From Pampus argenteus (Eukaryota; Chordata; Actinopteri; Scombriformes; Stromateidae), in NCBI GenBank assembly GCA_036937835.1, contig CM072870.1:17083501-17147500 (forward strand): DNA of 64,000 nt. The letters are read 5' to 3'. This document shows positions 22,240-34,357 of this stretch, one piece after another. The stretch's first letter is position 1. Each line of letters begins with the position of its first letter. Both the position numbers and the translations under genes were made by a program. The notes under the pieces are model-generated. The model ran no database searches. It saw nothing but the letters and a program-made list of their open reading frames with translations, and had not been told where the DNA came from.

Positions 22240-24100
22240 GAACAGCGAACCATAAAACCCCAGGCTCTGTCAGTCAGTGTCATTTAAACCAGGACTGATT
22301 GGAACTATCTCTGCCCTTTGCTTTCCCACCGTCCTCCCCGGTTGCGTTCTTTCCTGGATGGCTCATGAATAATGAATGAGGATATGTGCAGGCTGGAGCT
22401 CAGATATTAATGGAGCTGAAAAACAGAAGGAGAACCATCCTTTGTGCTGCCAGCCATTGCTTCCCTACCCTGCTGAAGCTGCCCCTGCCCAGTGGCCCCC
22501 TTTTTTACCTTTCCTATTCCCTCCTTATTCTTCCTTTCCTTCCTACTGCTGCCTGTGGCCTGAGATGAGATGATGCTCAGCCTCTCTCTTTCTCTTTTGC
22601 CTAGAGATATTCACTCCTTTCCTGGCTGTCACAGTGGGGGGCAAAGGGTGGGCAGTGACTTTGAAATGAGAGGGACTAACTTCCAAATTATATTTAAAAA
22701 AAAAAAAAAAAAAGCAGACACAACAAGGGAAGATGAATGAAAAGCTGATTTAGCTGGATATGCAAGGTGGCTATTGTCTGTCTGTTAGACCAGCTCTGTC
22801 ATTCAAGGGCATGGCAGTGACCTTCCTCCTTTGTTTGCCCCTGTCCTGTCTTTCTTCCAGACCTACCATGATCTGTTGTCTCCGGCCAGAGAAGCTCCTG
22901 GCCAAACTACGTCAAGGGCGAGAGGTACAGTAGGGTGGACGGCAGCTGTGGCCCTCAGCACACAGTTCTACCTCAATATTTCATACCTTTTCAGCTTTTT
23001 TTCACTTGAATTAATCAAAATTAGTCTGATGTTTCTATTGCAAAAAAACCCCTCAATTGTATTGTACTCTATCATGCAGCTTTGTTGAGACCAACCGACA
23101 AAGGCTTGCTAATACAGTACATGTGACACGAGAGGGCTGGCAGTCAGTGAAGTCTGGCCCCCGGGCTGCCAAATCACTGCCCATCCTTGGATGACTTGTC
23201 CAACTAGGCCAGAGGGCACAGATAATGGGCAGAATCATCTAACCCTTTATTTGTGCCAGAATGTCTCCACATTCAACATTGTTACATCCACACCTTATAT
23301 GGGAATCCCTATTCTGTGGTCCAGAGAACTGTGAATTGGCCACAGATGGGGAAACGTGGTAGACAGGCCCTCTACCTCTGACCCACAGCTTTATCATCTA
23401 CCATGTCTCCTGTGGACTGCCTCTATTCACCCTTTTATTTTTAAATTATAAACTAGATCATTGTATTGGTCATCTGCTCGCAGTTCCTAAATCATTTTCA
23501 AGAAAATGGTGCACAATTACTTAACAATATCCTTAAACCCTTCATGTGGCCTAAACTCCACACGAATACAGCAGGTCTGAACATTTTGTGAGCTTCTCTG
23601 TTGAACAGTCAAAATAGCACGTAGAGTACACGATCCTAAAACTGTGGCCAGTGGCTCCAGTTTCTGTTTTGTCAGTATATATTCTTGCAGTCATGACATT
23701 TTTTTTTTTTCATGCACACACTTTGCACAATTTTAAGTTTGCACAACTTGTTTAATGGGACTTGCAAGTTGGCAGCGCTGTTTTGCTGTCCACGTACTCA
23801 AAGATTCAAATATAAATATATTTTCTACCATGAAGCAGGGTTTTGATCTTGCAAGTGAAGCAGAGTGTCAGTGAAATACCGTTAAAAAGGAGTATAGTTC
23901 AAAAAGTTTAAATTTTTAACTTTTTTGTGCTTGCTTGTGTGAGCGTTTCAGCTAATTACGCACAAATCCCTCATGCTCACAGCTCCAATCCACCGGCACC
24001 GCTGTCTCGGCAGAGGACAAAGAAAACAAAGGAGACTGACAAACAAACAGTGAGTGAAAAAAAATATATAAAAGAGAGGAAGCTTTCTTTCCATATAGCA
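22240..24100. other. intergenic, possible conserved non-coding stretch
   Basis: Mixed-composition sequence with no recognisable gene. Homeobox-like ATTA/TAAT strings near 22365-22420 and the absence of microsatellites make it a candidate regulatory stretch, but conservation cannot be judged from one sequence. Confidence 0.25.
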
Positions 24101-24255
24101 GCTGAGCTGAGGCGACAGTGGCGTTTAATCAGTTGGTTTTTCCAGCGCTGTCAGCGTGAGCAGCCTCGGTGGTGCAGCCCTCTGATCAGTGCTGGGAGAG
24201 GAGCTCCCCGCCGAGCTGCTGCTGCCCCTGAACCACAGGTCAGTCCTTGGTGAGT
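24100..24255 (+). other. GC-rich block with splice-donor-like end
   Basis: A CpG-containing, GC-rich island in AT-rich surroundings (for example GCTCCCCGCCGAGCTGCTGC), ending in CAGGTCAGT and then TTGGTGAGTAGG, both good donors on the plus strand. Could be an unrecognised first exon or promoter; no product is proposed. Confidence 0.25.
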
Positions 24256-24327
24256 AGGTTTCATTCTGCTGTCGCCTTCATAGTACCATCTTCTTCTCTC
24301 ATTAAGATACAGTGTGTGTCTATGTCT

Positions 24328-24328
24328 A

Positions 24329-24367
<39 letters not shown>

Positions 24368-24560
24368 GTGCACATGCTCATATTTATGGGCTTGTGTTTG
24401 TTTCTGCGTGTATGTGTGGAGTAAATGCACCCCAGGACTAGCCTAAAGGGGATGTGGATTCCTGGCCTCCGCTGAGATCCGGCAGCACAACTAGGATTTC
24501 TACCAGTGGGGGTGTTGTGTGGGCGTGTGTGTGTGTGTGTATGTGTGTATGTGTGTGCAT
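24328..24560. repeat. GT microsatellites
   Basis: (GT)n at about 24330-24359 and 24520-24558, broken by AT units. Confidence 0.85.
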
Positions 24561-25904
24561 GTTAGAAAGATAGATGCAAGACGCATCAAGTGACTCGGTG
24601 CCTCGGGGTCAGACACACACGCACATGCAGAGAAGGAGCTGGGGCTGCGGCAGGGTAAACAAGTGCAGGCTGTTAGATCTCATCAGCCTCATCACACGCT
24701 TTATTATGCTGATTTGGGAGTATACTGTAAACTAATCAGGAATCCAGGACTCACAGGGGGGAATTCAGCTTAAAGGTTATGCATATACTGAGAGGAAAAC
24801 TTGCTCTGCCTCTAAGTTCTTAACTTTTTTTTCTCCTCTTATTTCCTTTTTGTGTTCATCAAGGCCCTTCCCACTGCCACAATACAGGAAGAATTGGTGG
24901 CTAAAAGGTTATAACCTTTCACCCTGGTTTGAAAGATCCACTTCATGTCTGCCTCAGTTCATTTTCAGAGGTGTGGGCTGATTGACTGGCACTAAAGAAC
25001 CCAGTGTGAACCATGGATTTTGAATGGAAGTCAGGACTCTGCCTGTCTGTCGCTATATGCTAATATTGGCCTTTAAACAAATTCACCAAACACACTCCCA
25101 GCTTCATGTTTGTTCACTTGCATAAATGCATATGATTCTTATTGTGTGGCGAACATCTACTCTGCCTCAGACAACAACGCAACAGAGGAATGTTTAAAAG
25201 TTCACGACGTCTATTAATTTTGAGGCATCTGAATAACATCTCTGTGTTTATTAGACCTGGTGGCACGCTTCATAAATAATGAATAGAAACAGCCCCCCTC
25301 TCGCTTTGTGGATGTGACTTTTTAAACATTTGTGTTAAAAAGTCTGAGTTTCTTTGATAAAACGCCGCACTGTTCCACCTCTTCTAATCAGGCCATGGAA
25401 AGAAATGTACACAATTTTTAATTTGGCTTTCTGTCCAGCCGTGTTCTCGACTCCTCAATGACATTGCATTTAACAAAGTAACACGCACTATGCACTCTGG
25501 GTTCCCACAAAAACTGCAGAAATGAGGCACATCAGCAGAATAAAGAACAAATAGCAAACACAGAGGAAGTATGAAAAGAGACGAGGGCGTTAATAAAGAG
25601 TTTGGGCTATATACATGTATAGTATGTATAGTTGCAACACATTGCACAAAAACACACACACACATACGTGAACTCTTAACTTCTTCTTTATCTCATCTCA
25701 AAATGAACTTTGTGGTCACTGGACACTTGACCTATATGCACACTCAGCAATCATTATTTGACATGTGTGGAAAATGTTACACACACCACTAGATGGAGAT
25801 ACATTAGAGAATCTGTATAGGGTAAAGGCTAACCCCAGTCGATGAACTCATCTCATCAATCTCACCAACATCTGCTCCATCAACAATAAATTACTATATT
25901 ACAG

Positions 25905-26030
25905 GATTGTCAAATCGGCATCGATGTTAATTTCGAGCCGATGCTGATATGTCATTTCAAAGCCTTTATCGGCAGATACCACTAACGTGCTGATATTATT
26001 ATGCATCCATACCCGAATGTGTTCATGGCT
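25905..26030. mobile_element. possible fragment of a dispersed repeat
   Basis: Contains repeated ATCGGC-type words (AAATCGGCATCGATG, GAGCCGATGCTGATA, TTATCGGCAGATACC), partly self-complementary. Such clusters are typical of hAT-like non-autonomous repeats in fish, but no clear ends were found. Confidence 0.3.
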
Positions 26031-26199
26031 GTCGTCACAGATTGTTTGTTAAACCTAAGCAGGGCAAGCAGATCTTTCACTCCCTTCCTCTGACAGAGGA
26101 GGCTCCAGCAGGGCTGTCTGTCGTTTAGGACTCGTAAACAAGGTGCATGTTGCGAGTCGGAGGGTCCTGCTGCTTTGGTGTCTCCTCTGAGCTGTCAGA

Positions 26200-27060
26200 G
26201 AACATGCAACTGTGCAGCGGAAAAGAGATGAGGCGAAGAACGAAACGACAAGACGAGACAGAAGGAGACAAATGAAAAGAAGGAATGACAGGAACAAGGA
26301 AACAAAAGATAGTAAAAAAAAAAAGGAAAGAGGAAGACAGGATGAGCAGACTGAGGAGAACAGGACAGGACGACAGAAAAAGATGGAAGGGGACACAACT
26401 GGAGAAAAGCTGGCAAATCAGAAGAAACGATTTTAAATAAAAATAAAAATAAAATAAGAAAATAACAGGATAAGACCAAGGAGACAAAACAGAAGGGAGC
26501 AGAACAGAAGAAGCCAGAGGACAAACATACAAGGACATGATAACATAAGATAAAGCAACGCCAAGAACAAAAAGACAGCACAGAGAAAATGGAAATGAAA
26601 ATAGCAGGACAAATTCAAACAAAAAAAGAAGCGAGAGACAGATAGAAAGCCGAAGGAGACATTACACAAACAGGGAGACATAGAAGGAGAAGACAAAATG
26701 TGATAAAAGACAAAAGAGTGGGACAAACAAAATAATAAAAGTTTAGGTAGAAGGTGGTAGAAGACAAAAGAAAACAAAATCAATGAGGACATGAAAGGGA
26801 CAAAGAGTCAGAACAGAACAGGACAGAAGAAAACCAAAGAGAAGTGGACAGGACAAAAGAAGACAACAAAACTCAACGGGGGCAAGACCAGAGAGAAGAA
26901 GACACAACACTGGAGGATAAGATAAACACAAAAAGGACAGAAGAGAAGTAAAACCAAACAAGACAGGAACAAGGAGGAGAACAAGCCAGAAGAGGATATA
27001 ACAAGACAAAGAGGACAAAACGGTAGAAAACTGGAAACAGAAGAGGACACAGTTGTCCAC
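26200..27060. repeat. long polypurine tract
   Basis: About 860 bp in which the plus strand is overwhelmingly A and G, built of degenerate words such as GGACAAAAGA and AACAGGACAGGACGACAG. The pyrimidine strand therefore lacks stop codons and gives long hydrophobic spurious ORFs. Confidence 0.85.
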
Positions 27061-27235
27061 TGAATACAATACAGCACATACACAGTAAAATAGTAGCGTG
27101 CATAAAGGAATATATATAATTGAACATATAATATTGCAACAAAGAGCACGTAGTTTGCTCCATCTGCAGAGGCCCGCGCCGCGGCGTCTCGCGCAAGTAT
27201 GAACAAAGTTTAACACTTTGACAACGTAAGCTAGC

Positions 27236-27340
27236 AGAAGACAGGGTAAGACAGTATGAGACAGCGTGAGACACTGTAAGACAGCCTGAAACAGTGTAAG
27301 ACAGTGGGAGACATTGTGAGACAGTGGGAGACAGCAGGCA
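27236..27340. repeat. 10-bp minisatellite (GAGACAGTGT)n
   Basis: About ten units of a 10-bp repeat: AAGACAGTAT, GAGACAGCGT, GAGACACTGT and so on. Period is constant with point variation and no indels seen. Confidence 0.85.
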
Positions 27341-27467
27341 GCAGTACACGTGTGTTGACCTGCTAGCTGACAACACAACCTTATATCTCCTCTCTGTGAT
27401 TCCTATAAAAAGTGCTTTTGTTTTTGTGTGTGTGTGTAAAAAACATTTTGGTTATCTTACACACACA

Positions 27468-27475
27468 AATTCTCT

Positions 27476-27512
<37 letters not shown>
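27468..27512. repeat. compound CT/CA microsatellite
   Basis: (CT)n directly followed by (AC)n. Confidence 0.85.
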
Positions 27513-27519
27513 TGTTCAC

Positions 27520-29058
27520 CTGGAGGTGGTGGGTGGGAGTGGGAGGATGGGGTCTGTGTTTAGCTGTGGGCCCTGCAGACAGGGCGATCAAAGGCTCCTC
27601 AGTCTTTGTCTGCTAACGTTGAATAGACAATAGTAAAGAGGGCCCGCTTTGATTTCAGCTCACTTTTATTGATCACAGAAGAGCAGGGATTGAAATATGA
27701 GAGACAACCCTGAACTGGATTCTTCTTTAGCTATTGATTATATCCAGAACAGACAGCATTTCACAATGATCCAAGTTTTTGTTTTTTTTTTACCATGAAA
27801 AAGTGTGTCTGGCTCCTTGCCTGTCTTTCAGGTGCAGCTAGTGATGCATCGACTACTGTTGTTTTACCAGACGATGTCTCGACTTAAGGCTCATTTTTAT
27901 GCTGCTTCTTAAAGTTGACGTTCAAAATGTATCTAGGATATGCTGACAGTAACCCTAACTCTGTGTGTGCTCTACCGTCCATCCTCACCAATCTTTAAAG
28001 TTGAGTCTTACGAGGACATTTTGTTTCATAATTTTTAGAGGTACAGTCAGTGTGCTCAGGTGATTGGGGATTGGGCACAGGGGGTGCAGGGGTCGGCTGC
28101 AGCACAGAAAGGACCGTGGGAACGAGGAAACACACTGGGCCAGGTAGTACAACCCCCTCTTTTCCCTCTCACAGCACACACACACTCTCATACTAAGCTC
28201 TTCTCCCCTGCGTACAGGGCCTCAGCTCATCTCACAAATGTCTTGGCTCCAGCGGCAGCTGTGCTTAAATCACTCCTGAGACGCAAACTGCATGGCCTAA
28301 ATTTGAGACCAGCAATCAGTTTATTGTCCCGGGCTTTAGTGTTATGAGGTGAGATGCAGAACTGCCTATGAGCTCAGGTTGTGTGCAAGTGTGTGATGGT
28401 TTAAATTTAACTTGGCCGGTAATAAAAGTCCAGTCAGTTATAGTACCATGGTAATTAGAGAGGAATTGCTGCACTGCATTACATAATATTGCATGAGTGT
28501 ATGGTTTTACAACAATTTAAAGACAGATCGATTCAGAAAGTGCCTCAGACTGGTAGATTTAATTTAATTTTTTGACTTAAGAGGAGTTTGATTTTGAAAA
28601 AAAAAATAAATTAAATGTAATTTTTGTTTAGAGCATAAGCAAAATAAGTGTACCCGTTTCAGGCAGAACTTAAATGTTTCTCATGATATCTGCTTTTCTT
28701 TATTTCAGGGCTGACAAGACAATTTTGTCTGACTGAGTCTTATGTGCAGCCGGCGAGCTCCCTTCATCTTTAAAAGTGACTCTTTAGGGCCTGTTTGAGT
28801 TGAGCTGACAGATGTGGTTATTTGGGGACAGCTCATTGGCAAGTTTATGGCCAGAGTGCTTATTTTACTAGAGCCAAGCACATGTGCTTGTGACAGTGAG
28901 GGAAATCCTTTCGGAAGTCTTGCATACGGTTGAAATATAAGAGACTTAGGAGGACATAAAACCTCCTGATGTTTATCACCAAAAAGACAAAAAAAAAACA
29001 TGAGATGATAAAGTTTGACTGCATTTATCTGAAAATAAAGCCCCATTTTAATCTGAAC
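27520..29058. other. intergenic sequence, nothing recognised
   Basis: No coding, RNA or mobile element signature that I can support. Confidence 0.4.
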
Positions 29059-29082
29059 GTTAGGGTTAGGGTTAGGGTTAGG
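29059..29082. repeat. interstitial telomeric repeat, (TTAGGG)4
   Basis: Four uninterrupted copies of the vertebrate telomere hexamer in G-rich orientation on the plus strand. Confidence 0.9.
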
Positions 29083-29452
29083 ACTTAAATGATTAGATCT
29101 AGATTGGATTATGAAAATGATCTAACTCCCGAGCACTGTTAGTATAAATGCATTAATTAATTTAAAGATGCAAACGGGTTTTACTGGATTTTATTAGGAA
29201 CTGAAAGCCACATGAAATTGTGAATTTTTAAAGTAAACTGGTATTATGTTTTATGGTACTATGAGCATGTGTGCTTATTAGTATATTGTTATTATTTTCA
29301 TACTGTGTACATTAGACAGTAAATAATAGTGTTATGTTAATATAAATGTAAATGTAAATAAATGTTCTCGAACACTCAGTACTGAAAACTTTCTCATAGC
29401 AGGGAGGAGGTGGGTCACTAAAGTCTCACACAGGAACCAAAAACAGGCAGTG

Positions 29453-29868
29453 GTGTGTGTGTGTGTGTGTGTGTGTGTGTTGGGGAGGGCTGTCTACATC
29501 TGACACACCCCCAGCCACCTGTAAAGCCTCTCTCTGAGGATCAGGTTTCTTTTGAACACATTTAAGACGGCATTTGTTTCCAATAGTTTACAGTTTGTGA
29601 AAGCGCCCGTTCCGGAAGGCTGGACCGATGCTTCCGTGTTTAGTTTTGCTGGCCGGCGTTTTATTAAACCTCCTGTAAGGCTGCTGGACAGATGAGGGAG
29701 AAGTAGTGCGTACCTTTTAAGAGCCCCTGACCGGTTTAGTGAGCCACTTGGCTTTTTATTTTGGCTCAGCTCACTGCAGGCTGCTTGTACTTTACTGTCC
29801 CCCCTCTGTGCTGGCCTGGTGGTTGTAGATTAAGGACATGGAGTGCAAGAGTCACACATTACACCAGC

Positions 29869-29900
<32 letters not shown>
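29453..29900. repeat. two GT microsatellites
   Basis: (GT)14-type blocks at about 29453-29480 and 29873-29900. Confidence 0.9.
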
Positions 29901-29902
<2 letters not shown>

Positions 29903-30710
29903 ACATGCTTATTATGTGTGTGTGTGTCTGCCTTCACATATGTTAGTGTGTCAGGAACAGTGCTGACGAGTGACTCCAGTTACAGCCTGCTGGGTGTAGC
30001 TATCAACTGATAAATGACTGCAGGGACAGCCTTTCTTTACCTGAACTTCACAACATTTTCCCTGGAGAGCAGCTGCTGACAAATATTCTAACCTGAAAAC
30101 CGAGCAAAGCTACAAGACAACTGTTTCATTCTAAATATGAGTTTAACCTGTTTAAAGTTACTCAAGTTCAAACAATAGCAGCTTTTAAATGATGAACAGG
30201 ACTGCGCTGCTGTTCCCGGTTGTATTCGGAGACTGTCCCTGGTGATTCTCCTCTCCCAGCAAACTAATATGTTTGAAGCTCAGGCTGCCATTGCCAAGCA
30301 TGCGCCACAAGCTATTTCAAATGTGCAAAAAAAAAAATATTGATATTCCAGGCTTTCTAAAAACAAAACAAACGAAAAAAATAAAATAAAATAAAATAAA
30401 TCCAAGTCAATGTCCTCTGGAACGACCCTGTTTTTCAGCCTCAGAACACTCAGAGATCACCTGGGACAAATGATGATCTGAGAGATTATACACATGTAAG
30501 ACATGCTTATAAAGTACCATAAAACACAAACCCTATATTTGAAATGAGTGCAGCTCTCAAGCAGTGGGAGCACCTGCATAGAGAAACCAAGTGTTTCTGC
30601 TTTCTACTTTCAAGAATATTACTGTAGTTGCTTTGCTAAATTGTCTGTTCAAAGCCTTGAAGATGCATTTTACCATGTTTTTTCTTCTTCAAATTTTCAA
30701 AAAGAAGAAT

Positions 30711-30715
<5 letters not shown>

Positions 30716-30753
<38 letters not shown>

Positions 30754-30790
30754 TATATATTATTTTATTTTATTTTATTTTTTTAAGTGC
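30716..30790. repeat. CA microsatellite plus TATTT pentamers
   Basis: (CA)17 at 30716-30749 followed by ATATAT and then TTTTA/TATTT units. Confidence 0.85.
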
Positions 30791-30799
30791 AGTAAAGAC

Positions 30800-33240
30800 T
30801 TTCCACCACAAGAGGGACTTAGGGATGCATGGATTTGAGACAAACTGTATGACAAACAACCGAGAAAAACGAATGCTGCCTAACTCTTATAAAATTTCTT
30901 TTTTTTCTTTTTTTTTATGATTTCACCCAAAATGCAGAGCTAGTTTCTGGCAACATATAAATATCTCTATACTTGGAAGCAGAGGAGTGCATGAGGGTGG
31001 AGCTATAGATGCTGGGAAGCGCCTACAACTTGTGTATTAATTCCAGATATTTACTTTTGTTTGTTTTCATTGTGTTTAGGGCTCCATGGGAGCAATTTTT
31101 TGCTGTGATGAAACTGAAAAGCAGTCTCTGTGGAGTTCATTACAGGGAGAGAGCCAGTGCCCACCCCCACTGCTCGCCGGCCAACAGGGATTTGCAGGCC
31201 CAGAGGGATGGGTTAGCTTGTTGGGAGGAGAGGAGGGAACCTACAGAATGCATTGAGGGTGCAGCAGGAGGAAAGTACTCAGGGGAAGCAAGGAGGAAGG
31301 AGACCGTAAACACTCAGCTAATGACCTCAAACAAACAACACAGCAGAAATTAATGGAATAGCAAAAATTCATTTCTGGAGCAAATGGCTGAATGTTTTCT
31401 TTCTTTAGACTTTCTATAGTTTGGGAGAGAAGGCGGATCTTCTTTTTTTATGCTTTCATAACAGGTAGTAACTATGTTTTTGAAAACATGGCCCAGCTGC
31501 AGTACTGTCGGCCTGTAAACCTATGAGCATGGAAGAGTCAGCAAAAAAAGAGAGGGAGCAGTAAACCAATATACTGCTCTATGCTTCATGTTACAAATCT
31601 GATCTGATAAACTCAGTTCCAGAGCAAGCTGGTTTTGACAAAACTTCAGACACATTTAAGAACATGTGGTACATTTGAAAAATTTAAGGGGGAGCTTGAA
31701 GTATTTTAAAGATTGACGAAGATTGAAGAGGAAGTACACCTTCTTTATTGGTGAGTGGATATCATATCTTGGTCGAGTTACCAGGGAGTGCACTGGGCCC
31801 ACACACACTGTATATAAAGATGGGCGTAGTGGGGTGTTGCCTTTCATCTTCTGTCAACTGTCAATCAACACCCACACGACAGAGATCAAAAGCTACTATA
31901 AGTCTTCAAATCTTATTAAAGGAACAATAATTTCCAAAAGGAATCACCAGTACACTTATTAGAGGGGCAGAATTGGCATTGGCTTCAGTCTCAAGATGCG
32001 ATATAGTTACTGTTTGACAGGCCTGTGAAGACAACTTGACATAGTGGCCAAACTGTGTAATTACAACTTCCAGGTCCAGGTCCGGGGGATGCATTTCTTT
32101 GAGTGTCTCAACCTTTGCAAAATGACAATTTCATCATTTTGGTTCCAACGCAGGTGCAGCATGCAACACACCTCAATGAAAACATGACAAAAGGACGACT
32201 ATTCATGCTTTCTGCGTGCCACATCCATGGACAGCTGTGGTCTTGCGGACATGCACATGGTTCCATTCATACTTCATGGACAGACATTCACGTGTGCCCA
32301 CTAGTAAACAGGGCTGCAGCGTGATACCTTTCCAGAGTTGTAAAATCCAGTCTGTGAGTCTTACAAACCGCTGTGCAGTGTTTTTATGATTAGCCTTTAA
32401 AGCAATAATCTGTTGCTTTTAACGGGACTTGCTGGATCGTATTTAAACAACACGCCCACACCGACACAGCCCCTCGTATAGTTTGACACATGACTGTTTC
32501 TGTTTGCAGTCTGAATGCAGCAGAGGAGTTTCGGTATGTTGCTGAACAAGAAAAAGTAGAAAAAAGAAAAGTGACAGCTTAATGAATATAGGACTACAGT
32601 ACATCATACAGTAGTGCACTAGTGAAGAATGTGTCAAAAGCTCAATACAAGTTGTTTTGTAACCTAATAATGCATAAAAATCTGTTACAATCGGTTATTC
32701 AAAGACTTGTTGAAATAATATGTGAACCTAAAGGGACTTTTTAAAAATGTTTGGGATGAAATGGAGCACTGATTGTGAGCTGGGCTTCACATTGCTGCCA
32801 GGTTTCAAAATCTGATGGGAAGCATTCAATCAAGATAACACAATTTGCTAACCGATTTTTTCATCATTCATCAAAAATTATATAACAAATATGACAAATA
32901 AACATACATACATGGCATGACCTTAAAGGCAGTTCATTGCTGCTGAGGGAGGTTTAAGCAGTCATTAGGTTTAGAGGGCTCCTGGATGTAAAAATGATGT
33001 TTACAGGGTTAAACTACAGGTATGGAGGCTGTTATTGCATCAGATTAATGTCCATGGTATCATCAATCATTGGTCGCTATTACATGTGAAAGGTTTTCAA
33101 CATACTTTTAGTCAGGCAAGGTATTTGGAGCATCTGCATGGTAAATATACAAATACTGTTACTTTTAAACAGAGTATTTAAAGAGCATCTAGTTTTAAGA
33201 ATGATTAAATATTATAATATGATATTAAAAATGATTTGTC
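30800..33240. other. intergenic sequence upstream of the CD45-like copy
   Basis: No gene recognised. A GC-richer part at 31090-31300 holds a 114-codon ORF without recognisable domains. AT content rises towards 33 kb. Confidence 0.4.
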
Positions 33241-33299
33241 AACTTATATAAATAAAGTTTCTGGTATTGAAAACGTAAGAGTTATTAATATAAAGTTTG

Positions 33300-33900
33300 A
33301 GTGTGAAACATAGACTCTAGGTAGGTTGTCACATGACTTCCTATATAGAGCTCATCAGTGTGTCTGTGTGCATGGTACTGCTTAATGATTTTGGTTTCCC
33401 ACTCAAACATACATTCATACACCGTTGCAACATACAGCAGGTCTCTATAATATCAAGATCCTGCTCCTCTGCGCTGGGTTCATTGGTGTGGCTGATTGTA
33501 AGTAAATTAATTATTTCAAATAAAATATTAAATATAAGTGTTAAAGGATAGGCTGGATTAAGTAGTATTAGTAACAAAATAGATGCATTTCATATTCTTC
33601 TAAGGTGTTTTAAAAGTGTCCGTAAAAGGATTCTTGCAATGCTTTTTATTAAAGTACATTTTCTTGAGAATATATTTTAATCAACACGTATTTATAATGT
33701 GTAAAGCATATTTATGTTGGTATATAGTATTTGGATTTAAGCCTTTAATATATGCACTGACGCAATAACTTTTCTGATTACTTTTTTCACATCTTTATCT
33801 TTCACAGTATTCAGGATGTATCGTTTTATTGTTGTTTTTTTTAACCAACAGACAGTAGACTAGAAGTATGAAAGTAGCTGGGTTCATGACCATGACTGAA
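33300..33900 (+). pseudogene. duplicated, start-less first exon of the CD45-like gene
   Basis: Tandem copy of the segment holding exon 1 of the CD45-like gene. The exon remnant is 33434-33497 (64 nt, ending GCTGATT/GTAAG). Its KILLLCAGFIGVAD-type core is kept, and at 64 nt it has the same length as ptprc exon 1, whereas the working copy at 34300 has lost 6 nt. The ATG position reads ACA, so it cannot start translation there. Flanking matches include CACATGACTTCCT upstream and ACCAACAGACAG downstream. Confidence 0.75.
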
Positions 33901-34179
33901 AGCATCTAATTAAGTTCTCCGTCCTGTGTTTTATATGCACAATTAGGTTTAATAAAACATAACAAATGCAATAATGATTTATACATTTCTCTTTTTATAA
34001 TTCCAGGTTAAATAAATGTTTTAGGATTAAAAATGAATTAAAATATGTCTCCTGGCCTGATTTGTTAACTAATTCTTCTTTTGGTATTGAAAAGTGAACT
34101 TCGTCACAAGAGATGACTTACCACAATTGCAACCTGAGAAACTTGTTTAAGTAAAGTTTGCGTGCAAAGCTGTACATAG

Positions 34180-34299
34180 GATTGTCACATGACTTCCTGT
34201 ATATGGGTAATCATTGTGGTTTGTTGCTGCAAATAAGGTAATTTTAATGATGTTGGTTCCCCCACTCAAACATGCATTCATATACTGTAACTCCTAGAT
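34180..34299 (+). promoter_or_regulatory. putative promoter of the CD45-like gene
   Basis: Holds CACATGACTTCCTGTATA about 100 bp before the ATG. The ACTTCCT core (ETS/PU.1 type on the opposite strand) recurs at 33336-33342 in the tandem copy and upstream of ptprc. No TSS evidence. Confidence 0.3.
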
Positions 34300-34357
34300 A
34301 TGGCGGGTCTCTGTAATATCAAGATCCTGCTCCTCTGGGTCATTGTTGTGGCTGATT
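34300..34357 (+). CDS. CD45-like exon 1: start and signal peptide
   Basis: ATG with G at -3 and +4; MAGLCNIKILLLWVIVVAD, then a GTAAG donor in phase 1. Two codons shorter than ptprc exon 1. Chosen over the start-less copy at 33434. Confidence 0.8.

Noticed and set aside
26055..27378. Overlapping long minus-strand ORFs (up to 211 codons) with hydrophobic, Cys/Leu/Ser/Phe-rich products
   Set aside because: They are the pyrimidine strand of a polypurine tract, where stop codons hardly occur. Composition is monotonous and there are no domains.
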